A stretch of 64,000 nt of DNA from Halichoerus grypus (GCF_964656455.1 NC_135716.1:112748389-112812388), one strand, 5' to 3'; positions 42,861 to 55,490 are shown, counted from the stretch's first letter. The notes: generated by a model from the sequence alone, not told the origin. Numbers and translations are program-made.

Positions 42861-44477
42861 CCCCACTCTTTATCCCTTCCCCCGTGGGTCAATAGTGGAA
42901 TATTTCCTATGAGCAATTCTATCTGTACTGCTGCCAGTGTTCAGGACTGGCACTCATCATACTTGTGCTCACAGTCAGCTCACTACCTGGAAGGACAAGG
43001 GCTCTGCCATGTCTGTGGGCTTAAGGCTGACGGAAGATGGGTCCCCACAACTCAATGGGGAATGGGGGGTGTGAAGCAGTTCAGCTTAACCTGGTTGTGA
43101 AGAGAATTCTGATGCATCTGGGCCTGAGCAGCAGGCTCACCAATCCCTGAGTTGAGCTAAATGAACTTTTTGGTCCTGGGCCACTTCTCTCTCACACTTC
43201 ACCCCAACACCACATGTCAATAATAGGTGCCTGATACTGCCTAATATTCAAAATTCTTTCTCATGTTATTTCGAAACCAACGTGCCTTCTATTACAGCAT
43301 ACTGCCTTTCAGGTAAATGCACAAACAAAAAATATTTCAGTGACATCTTCAGTCGGAACTTTGTTTGCATGAGACAAAACCCCAATTTGTGTCTAAGAAA
43401 ATGGTTAAATCTATTGACTCACAGAGCTAAATCGTGGGACAGGCAGGACGAAGCTGACCTGAGGAAAGACTGGATCCAGAGACACCAGCATCACCAGGTT
43501 GTCTCTCTGTCTCTTCATGGAAGGCACTGGTGGCTCCAGGCTCACACCCTCAGGGGGCCCAGCCAGAAAGGAGAAAGTATGCGTGAATCTCTATAGCTCC
43601 TCTTTGAAAAGTCCTGGGAAGCAGTTGTGATGTTCCAACTTGGGCCATATAGATCATGTGTCCAATATCTGGAACCAATCACTGGGGCCAGGGAGGCAGT
43701 CATAAAAGATGGCTGCTCCCATTTAGACCATTAGGTTAGAGTGCAGAGAGGAGGAGTGGTGCCCACAAAGAAGGGGGTGATATCAATACGGACACCAGGA
43801 GAATGACTGGCAGCTTCCTCAGTCCGAGTCTACCACAGGGTCGTATCCGGAGCAGGGGCTAGGTTCTAACATCAGCCTGAAGCTAAAACATCACACATCT
43901 CAAAATCATCCTTAAAAAAAATCTCTAAAATGGGTATGCAACCCTAATTCTTAGTCACACTAAAGATTAAAAAACACCCAGCTTGATTAAAGAAAAGAAC
44001 AAAATAAATGTCTACAAACTGATATTTGGGCATTCAAATGAGCTTGCTTTTAAGACAGTAATCACACCTGTTCCCAAGAATGGGAGATAAAGAGAAAATT
44101 CTAAAGGTCCCCCTCTTTATCCACAGGGTACACTTGGTTCTTTTTAAATATGAAGCTTCTGTTACCTTCATGCATCTCAGTAAAATAATTTGTTGTGACA
44201 ATTGAGAGGTCTGTGAAAGTACAGAGCACAGGATCTGATCATAGAAGGTACTCGGTAAATGTCTGCCGGAATCAAGTCCCAGTCTTCCTCGAAAGTAAAG
44301 AGAAGTTTCTTTGTTCGGACTGGCATCTTGCGTTGTGGCCCCTCTACACCACGACAATGGCCTGCTACTTTGGGCTTGGTCTTCTGTCAATGGAATCATC
44401 TGCTTCAGGAGCTTCTCACAAGATGGGTTTTGTGCCAGGAGAGGTAGCTTGAGGGGTATAACCTGTGCTGGGATGGC
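42861..44477. other. Non-coding stretch with a weak L2/MIR tail
   Basis: Bases about 44225-44275 (GATCATAGAAGGTACTCGGT, AAATGTCTGCCGGAATC) recall a LINE/MIR tail. Frames of 104 codons (43282-43596, plus) and 121 codons (44034-44399, minus) have no domain. Confidence 0.45.
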
Positions 44478-44668
44478 CTGAGGAGCCTGAGTTCTCTGCT
44501 GAAATTAGCCACGAAACTTTAATCAAATCCTTTCAGTTCCCCAGGTCTCGGTTTCCTCTCTGGCAAAACTGGGATTCTAATACCTCTCTGCCAATAAAGC
44601 TGTTGGAGGGATATTAAATTAGATAGCATCCAGCTAACAAGCAAGCTCATATTAAGCACTGACATAAT
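44478..44668 (+). mobile_element. MIR SINE
   Basis: TTTAATCAAATCCTTTCAGT, GGTCTCGGTTTCCTCTCTGG, CTGGGATTCTAATACCTCTC, GGGATATTAAATTAGATAGC and ATATTAAGCACTGACATAAT. Confidence 0.75.
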
Positions 44669-46004
44669 GAATTTCTTTCCTTTCTGGGAAGGGATTGAAT
44701 CGTGCCAGACCTCAGGACACCAATACCCAAAGAGAGTCTGGAACGCCCACGGGCAATCTGGCATGAAATGGTTAAAGCAGCAACTTCTGTCTCAAAAAGA
44801 GAAAGGTGGCATGCAGTTCTTCACTGCCCCTTTTTAAGGCAGAGTTAGCTTCTCCCTGTTTCTATCAAGTGGCCAAATGATCATTTTCAAATATATGGAA
44901 TTGTGCCTCATGAGAAAAAAATCATTTTTGATTTGGATTTCTGTGTGTGCATGAGATGTGATGTTGGTGAAGAGACCCCGACATCCTACTGAGCTAGGAA
45001 AGTGTGTGGTTTTTAAAAGCATTCTGGACATATATTCATTTGTTAATTCATTTGTACTTGACCACTTGTCCTAGCAATCATTTTTTAATGTTTCACTTCT
45101 GGCAGTTGAATTTCTTCCTTTCCTAACTCTGGGATTAGACTCTTTAACCTCTCCTAATTGATGGCTCTACAATAGTTTACTATTGTTCGTTATACCGCAG
45201 CTCAAGTAAACATATTTAATGCATGTTATGATTATGAGGACCCCTTTTGGCCCAGAGAAACCCAGATGTGGCACAAATATTCATAACACATGGCCTCCGG
45301 AAAATACCTGGCTTGGAGATCTAAGCCAACGTGGAATTAATTTGATGTAATTCAATCTCTTGGAAACATTGTCTAATATAATTGCCTTAACATTATATTA
45401 CTGACTGGTTAATTTGGATAGAAATGATTTTTTTTTGATAAGCATAAATTAGAATCTTGTGCTGATTTTGCAGAGGAGATTAGGTTATTCATTTCATTTT
45501 TAATGGCCTTCCGGGACTCCAGTTCTATTGTTGGTGAAGTACAGTTGCTGCCCAGGAAATCGACACCCGGGCTTAATGAGTATCTTGGGGTAATCATTCC
45601 AACATGGCATAGACCTAAGCAGCAACCCTCATTTTTAAAAACATAAATCATGTGATATTTATTTTCTTGGGCCATGAATGCCCTGGCATTGCACCTCATC
45701 TCGGAGATACATACTGTCTACAACAAATGGAACATTCGTGATCATTACGTATATTAAAACACCCACACACTAGTGAAAGGTACAGCATAGGTCCCCAAAT
45801 TGTACCTAGAAGATGGCTTAGCACATACCCATCAGTTATTCCACTCGATTACAGACCCAGTGAGTCTGCATACACTAGAATATAGGCCAAGAGCATGCAT
45901 ATAGAGTGATAACTTTAATACACAGAAGACATGAAATTTGCCTAGGCTGAGACCTGGCCATTCATATGCTAGGTCCTACCACCTCCTTGCCTTATTCATG
46001 TTTC
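44669..46004. other. 1.3-kb repeat-poor, AT-rich stretch
   Basis: No interspersed repeat recognised. Segments near 45150-45420 have homeodomain-like TTAATTT/TAAT words, which are common by chance in AT-rich DNA. Candidate for a conservation check only. Confidence 0.5.
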
Positions 46005-46985
46005 CAAGCAGAGCAACAGCAAGTGACTCATAATTTATTTGTTTGCCAGGGTGAGAGTGAGCGGTGGAGCATTCCAGAAGAGAGACCAGTAGACACAGAG
46101 ACCTAGAGATGAGAGAGAGCATGGAATACTCACAGAAATAGGTCCAGGAGAGCTGGGAGTGCAGACTGAGGAGACGAGAAGGAGCAGGGCAGCATATAGA
46201 GAAGAGGACAAGGCTGCAGGGGTTTTGCATCGTTCTAAGGGCAGTGGGAAGCGCCTGAGGAGCATTAAGTAAGGAAGTCACATAATCAGATCTACATGAG
46301 CATAAGTGTTTTTTCTAGCTGCAGGACAGAGAATAGATTGTTAGGGGGTCAGGAGTGTATCCAGGGAACCCTTTGCAATAATCCAGGCAGAGAGCTAGGT
46401 TTCCATGAGTGGGAGTGAGAAGTAAGGGAAGCTTTGGTGATGGGTGACTGACTTGATGTGGGAGTTGGAGGCAAAGGAGGCCAGAAGAACTCCCAGGTTT
46501 TCGACTTGGGCTACCACTGAGTACCTGGGGCCGTTTATGGAGCAGGGCGACACTGGAGGAGCAGCAGGGTTTTCATCTGTTTTGTTCTTGCTTGTTTTCT
46601 TTGCAGGGTAGGAAATGTGAACCTGAGTTCAGTTTCAAGCCCGCTGGATTTGAAGTGTCCCAAGCAGAGACTGGTTGAGGAGTCATGGGGGGCTGGGAGG
46701 GGCTTGGTGGTGGCCAGGGTCAGAGAGAAGGGCTGGGCCGGAAGTCCTGATGTGACAGCCATTGGTATAAAAATGGCATCTTGAAGCTTCAGGAGTGAGT
46801 TGAAATCTTCTGAGGAGAGAGAATTTCAAAGAAAGAAAGGAGGCTTTCCAGCGTTTACCCTTAAGGAGAGGCTGACAAAGGGGATAGAGAAGGGATGGTC
46901 AAGAGAGTTGGGAAGAAACCAGGAGAATGTGGGAACTTGCAAACCTAGAAAAAAAGATTTCGAGAATATTATCCTGTTTCCCTGC
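46005..46985 (-). mobile_element. L2 (CR1-like LINE) coding-region fragment
   Basis: Read on the minus strand, successive segments follow the C-terminal part of the L2 ORF2 protein: a stretch near 46440-46500 encodes a decayed form of the 'NLGV..DSS' region, about 46370-46385 gives LDYC-like sequence (complement CTGGATTATTGCAAAGG), and 46195-46265 gives a run like 'PLPLERCK'. Upstream on that strand (46600-46980) are further decayed ORF2 segments. Many frameshifts; non-functional. The short frames on both strands here derive from it. Confidence 0.7.
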
Positions 46986-48324
46986 CTCTGGCCTGAAAGG
47001 CCGGAAGTTCCCCTAAATATAGCATGTCTGCTTCAGACTTCTGGATCTGACCCTGGTCCTACTCCTCCCACAAAGCCAGAGATGCAACAGTGGAACAAAA
47101 AACACTTACTGCAATTAGTATTTGAAAGCTCTACTATGGCCTCTGTGGAGGGCAGCATGAGGTAGAAGTAGGTCCTGTGTGGCAAGGAACTCACTACCTT
47201 GCAGAAGAGTCAAGAAATATTTTCATTTAGAAATAATTCACAGGGCAGGGCCATGTGAGTGTTCACTTCCATAAGGCTCATACACTGGATGTTGTAAGAG
47301 TTTAAAGGAAGCAGCAACTGTTCTGGCCTGAGAGAGTCAGAGGAAATGGGGATTTGAACTAGCAAGGGCCACGTCCTTAAGGTCTGAGCAAGCTGGCATT
47401 TCAGGCAGACGGAAATTGCCGGAGCACAGAGCACCAAGATGGCAAATCAGACCCAGCGGTGGGGCCTCCGCCAGGGCTCCCTGTTGCTGTCGCGGGACTC
47501 CCCACAGGCTTCCCGGCTCTGCCGGTGGCCCAGACACACTCTCACCCCTGCTCCTCCTGCTTGTATCTCTTCACACATATACACTCACACATAGCAAGCT
47601 GTTCCTAGCTTCCATATCTTTATTCGTGCTGTCCCCTCTGCTTTGAATACTCACCTTTCCCTCCGTCTGCCCCTGGGGCTGAGGCAGACCTAAGCTCTCA
47701 CTGGGGGGCTCATCTGCGCTCCACCTTGCCTCCCCTCCCTCCCGCCCCCCCCCCCCCCCCCCCCCCGCCTGTTCCCTAGTAGCAGGAGCAAACACATTTC
47801 CATGAAGACCCCTAACGACACTCAGCTCTAAATGTCTAATTGTTCCTGTGGCTGTTGCCCCTCCCCCAAACGGACAGTTTCCCCAAGGCAGGAGTTGGCT
47901 TTCTTGTTTTTGTATTTTAACATAACTCCAGCATCTAACCCAGACAATGCATTTCTGTTGACAATGTTAATAAAACAAATGAACTACAGATGCTCCGCTT
48001 TGCTGTGTTACATTCGACTTCACTGACAGTCAACCTTATACTCCTTCCGTAATGCAATAAAATGCAATAAAACATTAGAGGTATGGAAACACAAAGTAGC
48101 CAGGGGCAAGCTTGAACACCACGGGGAGGGAAAGCATTAGATAACAGGCCCTGGCTTCTGGGAGCTCTCCTGCTTAGTTACTGCGAGCATGCTCAGAGGC
48201 TCAGAGCGGTTCTCGCTGATCAAATTTGCAAAGTGCCAAGTATTAATGAGAATGTGAGAGCAATTTACAAGCATGAGAAATCCATTTTAAAACAAAAAGG
48301 AAAGGAGTAAAGTATAAAAAACCA
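46986..48324. other. Non-coding stretch with a C22 run
   Basis: Bases 47080-47220 weakly recall a reverse L2 3' region. The rest is unclassified apart from the C-run listed separately. Confidence 0.45.
47745..47766 (+). repeat. Poly(C), 22 bases
   Basis: 22 uninterrupted C after a CCTCCCTCCCG lead-in. The complement is poly(G), so quadruplex or i-motif formation is plausible, as is sequencing error in run length. Confidence 0.9.
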
Positions 48325-48395
48325 TAATAGCTAATTTTTCGTGGGGACTTACTACGCGCAACCTATTCTTGTTTAAGTTCTCAGACCGGAAAAAT
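48325..48395 (-). mobile_element. MIR fragment
   Basis: AATAGCTAATTTTTCGTGGG and GACTTACTACGCGCAACC resemble the start of a reverse MIR. Short. Confidence 0.45.
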
Positions 48396-48629
48396 TGTTG
48401 TCAGTGCGGAAAGGTGTATGTGTGTGTTTCTGAAGGTGAGGGTACCAACATAAAGTCAAGTTCAAGTCATTAAAAAGAAATGATTACCAGTTCCTGTCAT
48501 TATTTTTAAACGGAAAGATAGGAGGATGATAAAAGTAAAGAGCAAAAAATACTGAATGTTAGGCAATCTTCTGAGTCATATTTTATATTTATATTTTATT
48601 TCATCAAGTCAGCATGACCACTTGGGATG

Positions 48630-48770
48630 TACCTGTATCATTATCCTCCTTTTGAGAAGAAGAAACCTGAGGTTTGGAGAGGTTCAGGAACTTGCCCAAG
48701 TCCCTGGGTTGTAAGTGGGTGTCAGGGCTGGGATTTGAACCTAGACCTCAGTCCTTTGAACCTAGACCTC
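48630..48770 (-). mobile_element. MIR fragment
   Basis: TATCATTATCCTCCTTTTGA, AACCTGAGGTTTGGAGAGGT, AACTTGCCCAAGTCCCTGGG and GGGCTGGGATTTGAACCTAG. A GAACCTAGACCTC duplication lies at its end. Confidence 0.8.
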
Positions 48771-48771
48771 T

Positions 48772-51062
48772 ATTTTTTAAAAAATAGAACTGACATATAA
48801 CTGTGTAAGTTAAAGGTATAGAACATGTTGGTTTGATACACATATATTGCAATACGATCACCACCACAGCATCAGCTAACACCTCTACCACATCACATAA
48901 TTATCATTTCTTTTTTGTGGTTAGAACAATTAAGATTTAATCTCTTAACAACTTTGAAGCTTATCATACAATATTTTTTGTCTTATAATTAAATACATTA
49001 TAATTTGCCAACTGAATTATCCTGATAATCATTTCTATTAGAGGTCACAGCAAGAAAATCATTAAATAAACATAAGAAACTCATTAATAAGAGAGTTACT
49101 ACAGATCAAAACAAAGATTTATTTTTGTTGGTAATGTTATCAAACATTTAAGAAATAATACAAATCTTATACAAACTCAGAAAGTGTAAGAGGAGAGAAT
49201 ACTACATACATTATGAAGCCAGGATATCCTTGATACAAAAACTGGACAAAGATATTAAAGAAAAAATTTACAGACCAAACATTTCTCTGGAACATAGACA
49301 CAAATGTCTTAAAACAACATTCACAAATCCAACTAGTAACAGCAACCAAAACAGTAGTGTTGACTTAATCACTGTGCTGTGCATCACGTCTCCTCAACTT
49401 ATCCACTGGTTGCAAGTTTGTACCCTTGAACAACATCTTCTCAATTCCCGCCCCCCAACCCCTGATAACCACCAGTCTACTCCCTGAGTTTGGCTTTCTT
49501 AGATTCCATATATAAGTGACATAATGCAGAATTTATCTTTCTCAGTCTGACTTATCTCACTTATCATAAGGTCTATCCATGTTGTTGCAAATGGCAGGAT
49601 TTCCTTCTTTCTCATGGCTGGATGCTATTCCATTAGATATTCATAAACCATTTCTTCTTTGTCCATTCATCCATTGATAGACACTTAGGTTGTTTTCATA
49701 TCTTGGCAATTGTGAATAATACTTCAATAAACATGAGAGTGCAGATATCTTTTCTTTTCAATAACATGTTTTTATTTTCTTTGGATATATATATACCCAG
49801 AAGTGGAATTGCTGGATCATGTGGTAGTTGTGTTTTTAATCTTTTGAGGAACCTCCATACTATTTCCCATAGTGGCTGAACCAATTAATTCCCACCAACA
49901 GTGCACAAGGAATCCCTTTTCTCTACACCTTCAGAACACTTGCTATCTCTTGTATTCTTGATGATAGCTATTCTAATGGGTGTGAAGTAATATCTCACTG
50001 TTGATTTTGATTTGCGTTTCCCTGATTGTTAATGATGTTAAGCATCTTTTCATGTACCTGTTGGCCATTTGAATGTCTTCTTTGGAAAAATATCTATTCG
50101 GTTCCTCTGCCCATTTTAAAAATCTGTTTGTCTGGTTTTTGTTATTGAGTTGAATGAGTTCTTTATATATTTTGGATATTAACTCCTTATCCAATATATG
50201 GTTTGCAAATATTTTCTCCCATTCCATAGGTTGCTTTTTTATTTTGTTGATGGTTTCCTCTGCTGCGCAGAAGCTTTTTAGTTGGATGTAGTCCCACTTG
50301 TTTTTTTGCATATGTTGCTTGCGCTTTTGGTGTCATATCCAAAAATCATTGTCAAGACTACTATCAAGGAGCTTAGTCCTTATGTTGTCTTCTAGGAGTT
50401 TTACAGTATCAGATCTTATGCTTAAGTTTTTAGTCAATTCTGTTAATTTTTGTGAGTGGCGTAAGAGAGGGATCCAATTTCATTTTTCTGCATGTGGTTA
50501 TCCAATTTTTCCACATGTGGTTATCAGATTTTTCCAACACCATTTATGTAAGAGACTATTCTTTTTCCATTGAGTATTCTTGCCTCCCTTGTCAAATATT
50601 AGTTGACCATATATGCAGGAATTTATTTCTGGGCTCTCTATTCTGTTCCATTGGTTAGTGTGTCTATTTTTGTGACGGTATCATACCATTTTAATTACTA
50701 TAGCTTTATAGCATAGTTTGCAATCAGGAAGCATAATACCTCCATCTTTCTCAAGATTGCTTTGGCTATTTGGGGTCTTCTGTGGTTTCGTACAAATTTT
50801 AGAATTACATGGAATTTTGATAGGACTTGTATTGAATTTGTAAACAGCTTTGGGTAAACTAGGCGTTTAAACAATATTAATTCTTCTGATTTATGATCAC
50901 GGGATATCTTTCCATTTGTGTCTTCAATTTCTTTCTTCAAAGTCTTATACTTTTTAGTGTACAGGTCTTTCACTTCCTTGGTTAAATTTTTTCCTAAGTA
51001 TTTTATTATTTTTGATGCTATTGTGAATGGGATTGTTTTATTTCTTTTTCAGATATTTCCTT
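48772..51062 (-). mobile_element. L1 (L1MA/L1MB type), 3' UTR and ORF2 part
   Basis: On the minus strand it runs from mid-ORF2 (right end, about 51062) to the 3' UTR (left end). Frames at 50698-50973 and 49973-50311 are still readable as ORF2: residues YIQLKSF…[19 protein letters not shown] and [20 protein letters not shown] belong to the region downstream of the RT domain. A 24-bp tandem duplication (CATGTGGTTATC unit) lies near 50480-50530. The 3' UTR is split by an oppositely oriented L1 piece. Confidence 0.9.
48976..49350 (+). mobile_element. Inverted L1 ORF2 (RT region) fragment nested in L1
   Basis: The host 3' UTR stops at TTATCATACAATATT and resumes at ACAGTAGTGTTGACTTAATC. Between them the plus strand carries a piece of ORF2. 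The frame IQKLDKDIKEKIYRPNISL matches the 'IPKPDKD…YRPISL' stretch of the L1 reverse transcriptase, preceded by segments like TTGCCAACTGAATTATC. It lacks a 3' UTR and A-tail, so it is an internal piece. Confidence 0.75.
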
Positions 51063-53479
51063 GTTTAGGCCTGTCCCAGTTCTGAAAACCATGTTCTTTC
51101 CATTATGCCAGACTATACATAATCATAACTTTCCTCCCAATCACCCTCTTCTTTTTTCTATCAGAGCCACAGGAAATGCCTATAGTTCTTTTTACTTTTC
51201 AAAGAAAACTGCCTTTTTAAACTGTGAACATCACACTGCCCTTTTATTTCTTTTACTTTTCTTTCTTTCCTTTTGTAACAAGATGTTAAAGTTTATGAAA
51301 AAGATTTATGAAATAGAAGAGAGAATCACTAAATTCTTAAAAACCCTCAAATCTGAGTGTCCCACCATGGCTCATGGAGATACTTTCACTACTAAGCCCT
51401 AAATGAGAGAAATAAAAACAATTTGCTGAGTTTTCCATAAACTAAATGCATTCTCTTTATTCAAAGATTCTTTTCTTACTATTCATCTAGTATTAAAATA
51501 TCTTTCTTTTAAGAAATGATAATGACAGCAACTGGTAATTTCTTTTTAATGTCATGACTTGCCAACTCTCTGTTTGCCCTTCCTCCCACTTCCTACTCCC
51601 CCCTCACCCCCCATAATTTTACTGCTCTGGAAACTGCTGCCCTAACACATGCCTTTTTTTTTTTTTTATAGTGTCAATACATTTGCCTATTTTTCTTCTA
51701 GATCCTCCCGTTCTTGTTACTGCTTCTGAAATCTGATCAAATATAATAAAATCTCTAAATGTCTTTGTAATTGTGACTGTAGCCTGAGCAGGCAGGCATT
51801 TTGCAGACAGGGAGATGTTGACAATACAGCTACTCTCTGAAATATTTTCTCTGAAAAGAGTGAAAATGCTGCCTGCTGAGGTATCTCACACCAAACATGA
51901 TTCGGAAGTATACCCGTCACGATAATGAAAGCCAAACTGATGTCATTAATGTATTAGCTCTTTTGTGGAAAGTGACTTTCCAATGCCAGAAAAGCGTACT
52001 GAGCCGAAATGAAGTGAATTTATTCTCGTACCTATGCAAAGAACTTTAAAGAATGACAACAAAAGGATTTCTATCTAAGTTTATTTAATAAGTTACTTGA
52101 AAGAAGAAACTTAGGTACGGGCATTCATTGCTATAGTGTAATTTTAGAACCCAAAAGAGCTTCCATCCCCCAACTATCTTCCTGCCAACCTATTACAAAG
52201 CGCAGCTCAGGGAAACTGCCAACAGCAAGACTCCCAGCTGGTTTTGCCTTTGCAGAGGTGACTTTCTTCTGACATGATCTAGGGGACCCAGGTTTCCTGT
52301 CCCTGGACTCTCAACCACTCTCTCTGCTCTTCCCCAGCAGCGCCCCTCTCCCACTCTGCGGCAACCTACTCCATCCGACCTTCGTGACTATTTATAGTAG
52401 AATGAGAGAAAATGGCCAGAAAATAGATACACACTTGGTAACTACTCCAATATCGAATTGTTTGACCCTTGATTTATGTCCCACCTAACACCTCTTATCC
52501 CTTCCCCAGGGTCAAGCTTTTTTCAATCATTTCCAGCTCCTTTACCCAGTGAACTCAAACCTTCCTCTGCCAGACCCAAGGGAGAGTCCCTTTGCCCAGG
52601 AAAGCAATCTTGTCACTTATGTCTCAGCTCCCTCCCCGCCCCCCGCCCCACCCAATCCCTTAGCGCAGGCCATTTCAACTTGGTTTTCTCCAACCAGTGG
52701 TATGCCCGGAGCAGCTCATGCTGTCCTAGAGAGCTGATTGTAACCTTTGCAGGAATTTTGCAAGCCAGGTGTTAAATAGTTATTATTAAAAATTAAGTTA
52801 TGTAAACTTACAATTAAGAAAATTATATAAAAACAAAGGTACTAAATAATCAAAACTTGTCACTTCTTAATTATTTTACTACATTGTGCTATTTTCTATG
52901 CCCTTATGGTTATTGACGTCTGTTGTGTCTGTATGGTGGGAATACTATGGAAGAGTGTGCCACTGGGCCTCTCTTCCCAAGCCTGAGTTCAGGAACATCA
53001 CGTTGATAGCTTGAAGTCTGTCCTAGTGGGATTATTTACGCCACTGCCGCAGATCGGGGTTCTTCCCATCGCAACCCCTGAAGCCCTTGTGAGGTATTTA
53101 CCAGCACCTGGCTGTGCAACATGACCGGAAAAGCCAGGAACTCCCTCTACAGTGTCTGAAGAAAACCATGGAGCCCTACAGATCGGTGTTGGTATAAATT
53201 CAGAGTAATCGATTTCACACACGTCCTCAGCACTGCTCTGCCATCTTGCTGTGTTTCCCGGGTCAGTTTTCTCCTCCATATTCCAAATGGGTTTTTTCCT
53301 TACCTTCTCCACTTCCCTCCAACATCTAACCCCCACCCCCCACCCCCCTTCCTCCTTCCTCTCTGGAGACAACTTAAATTCCTACTTCACAGAAAAAAAC
53401 AGAAGCCATCCAAGGAGTGCTCCCTCAAATTCCTGGCTCCGAATCTATGAGGGAACCTGTGTCCGCACCCTGCCTTTTC
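51063..53479. other. 2.4-kb mainly unclassified stretch
   Basis: Contains a T14 run (51654-51667) and C-rich patches near 52640 and 53330. Frames of 113 codons (51061-51402), 99 codons (52476-52775) and 124 codons (52998-53372, minus) have no domain. Some of the sequence before 53480 may be more decayed L2. Confidence 0.45.
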
Positions 53480-54110
53480 CTGTTACAATGAAATAGGAGA
53501 CCTTCTTTCCCCTTGAGCCCTGGTCCCAGGCTCTTCTGCTTCTCCAGGAACTTCCCTCTCTCCATTATGCTCCATCCTCTGTATCTGGTACCTTCCCTCA
53601 CTGTGGTCTCCTCTCCATCCAATATTTTAACTTCCATAGTTCTCTCTATCTAAGCAAACAGCCTTCTCAATTCCATGTCCTCCTACAGCTACTGCCTTAC
53701 CTCTTCCCTTCCCTTCATAGTTACACTTGAAAACACTTATTCAAACTCTTCTACTTCCTTTTCTTGCTCTCGCTGCTCAACCTGCTGCAAACTGGTTTCC
53801 TGCTGAGTTCCACTGAAACGCTATTGCTAAGGCCACCAGGGTCCTCCAAGTCACTAAGTCAGATGGAAAGTTCTTGGTCTTTATCTTAATCTCTACCACA
53901 TTTTAATCACTCTGTTTTTGAAAGTCCCTCTTCCTTTGGTCTCCAGGACATCACTCTCCACTGCTTCTCTTCCTACTTCTAGGGCCACTCCTTCTCGTTC
54001 CTCTTTGCATTTCCTTTCCTCCTCTGGTTTTCCTAGAAAACCAAATTTCCTTGATGAAAGCTGGCACTAATTTTTCTGTATTACTCTCCTCCTTACTGTG
54101 ATTATCAGCA
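53480..54110 (+). mobile_element. L2 coding-region fragment (RT domain)
   Basis: Decayed L2 ORF2 in forward orientation. TCCTACAGCTACTGCCTTAC corresponds to 'SSYRPIS', CAACCTGCTGCAAACTGG to 'NPLQSGF', and TTCCACTGAAACGCTATTGC with AAGGCCACCAGGGTCCTCC to 'STETAL.KV.NDL' of the CR1/L2 reverse transcriptase. It continues to GGACATCACTCTCCACTGCT. Stop codons and indels throughout. Confidence 0.7.
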
Positions 54111-54202
54111 GCAGCAAACCAGCCACCAGCCTTTCCAGATACAGACTTGATAGGACAAGGGGAAAAAATTCTCAGATGTGTTTATATTATGAGAAAGAGG
54201 TT

Positions 54203-54337
54203 GGGGCGCCTGGCAGCTCAGTTGGAAGAGCATGTGACTCTTGATCTCAGGCTGGTGAGTTCAAGCCCCACATTGGGTATAGAGATTACTAAAAATAAAT
54301 AAACAAACAAATAAATAAATAAATACATAAAAAAAAA
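54203..54337 (+). mobile_element. SINEC2-type copy
   Basis: GGGGCGCCTGGCAGCTCAGT, TGACTCTTGATCTCAGGCTG, CAAGCCCCACATTGGGTATA and a long AAATAAATAAACAAACAAAT tail. Confidence 0.93.
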
Positions 54338-54357
54338 GTAGTGGAAGCAAGGAAGGA

Positions 54358-54575
54358 AACTAACATTTATTGATATTTATTATTAATGTCAGGCATTATG
54401 TTAGATGTTACACAAATTCATATATTATTCTATTTAATCTTCATGATTATACTGCAAGGCAAATATTATCAATCACATTTTACAGATGATGAAATTGTTT
54501 AAGTAGCTCACAAGCTAGTAAGTAGCAGAGATTAAATTTAAACCCACTTCGGACTCCTAAGACAGTGCTCTTTCT
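54358..54575 (-). mobile_element. MIR SINE
   Basis: ACTAACATTTATTGATATTT, GGCATTATGTTAGATGTTAC, CATTTTACAGATGATGAAAT, CAAGCTAGTAAGTAGCAGAG and CAGTGCTCTTTC at the end. Confidence 0.82.
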
Positions 54576-54953
54576 GGAAATGGCATACCCTATCAGATCT
54601 GCTCTTGGCTTATAGTGATTATGTGAAAAACAATTAAATGCTTCTTTTGGGTGTGCTAACTTCGGGTGAAAATGTCCTATAGTTGTTTGGAAGCAATGGG
54701 TTGGTAGCTTGATTGGATGGCCTCCAGACAAGACTTCCCAGCACAGCAATAACTCACAAAGCACTCCACAGGCAGGTTATGGTTTTCAGCTCTGCAGGCT
54801 GAGAGACTCTATTCTTGCCCATGCACCCTGTAACAGTGTCTAGGGGACAGCTCATACCACTGAACTCAAAAGACTGGTATATAAAGAAGAAAGCCAATTT
54901 ACATAACTATAAAAATTTTGGTCTTCATTTACTAATATGAGCCTATGGAAATA
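54576..54953. other. Non-coding gap
   Basis: Nothing recognised. Confidence 0.5.
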
Positions 54954-54966
54954 TCTCTATGAGAAA

Positions 54967-55154
54967 TATTTTTTTTTCTTTTTAGAGAGGGAGAGAGAGT
55001 GGGGGGGAAGAGCGGAAGGAGAGAGAAATAATCTTAAGCAGGTTCCACACCCAGCAAGGAGCCCGATGGGGGCTCAGTCTCACAACCCTGAGATCATGAC
55101 CAAAGCCAAAATCAAAAGTCAGACGCTTAACCGACTGAAACACCAAGGCACCCC
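54967..55154 (-). mobile_element. SINEC, older copy
   Basis: T-rich tail complement lacking the usual AAGATTTTATTTATT, then GA-rich linker, GAGCCCGATGGGGGCTCAGT and CTTAACCGACTGAAACACCA. Flanks CTCTATGAGAAATA and CTCTTTATGGGAAATA resemble a decayed TSD. Confidence 0.88.
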
Positions 55155-55298
55155 TCTTTATGGGAAATAAATTTTTTGATCAGCAGGTTACTGAGTAAGA
55201 AATTGAGTAAGAAATCAGAGCCAGGTGAGTTACATTGATTATCATTCTTGTTGGGGCAATTGATCTATCATCTTGCTAATAGAAAGGAGGGTGGGGAT

Positions 55299-55490
55299 GG
55301 GGCGCTTGGGTGGCTCAGTCGGTTAAGCGTCTGCTTTCGACTCAGGTCATGATCCCAGGGTCCTCGGATGGAGTCCCGCATGAAGCTCCTTGCTCAGCAG
55401 GGAGCCTGCTTCTCTCTCTGCCTGCCACTCCCCCTGCTTGTGCTCTCTCTCTCTTTCTGACAAATAAATAAATAAAATTCTTAAAAAAAA
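55299..55490 (+). mobile_element. SINEC
   Basis: GGGCGCTTGGGTGGCTCAGT, TCGACTCAGGTCATGATCCC, CT-rich linker and CAAATAAATAAATAAAATTC tail. Confidence 0.95.

Noticed and set aside
46800..47165. 121-codon plus-strand frame rich in E, K and R
   Set aside because: It is antisense to decayed L2 coding sequence, whose purine-rich complement gives such composition.
49973..50311. 112-codon minus frame with clear protein-like sequence
   Set aside because: It is L1 ORF2, part of a broken L1, and not a host gene.
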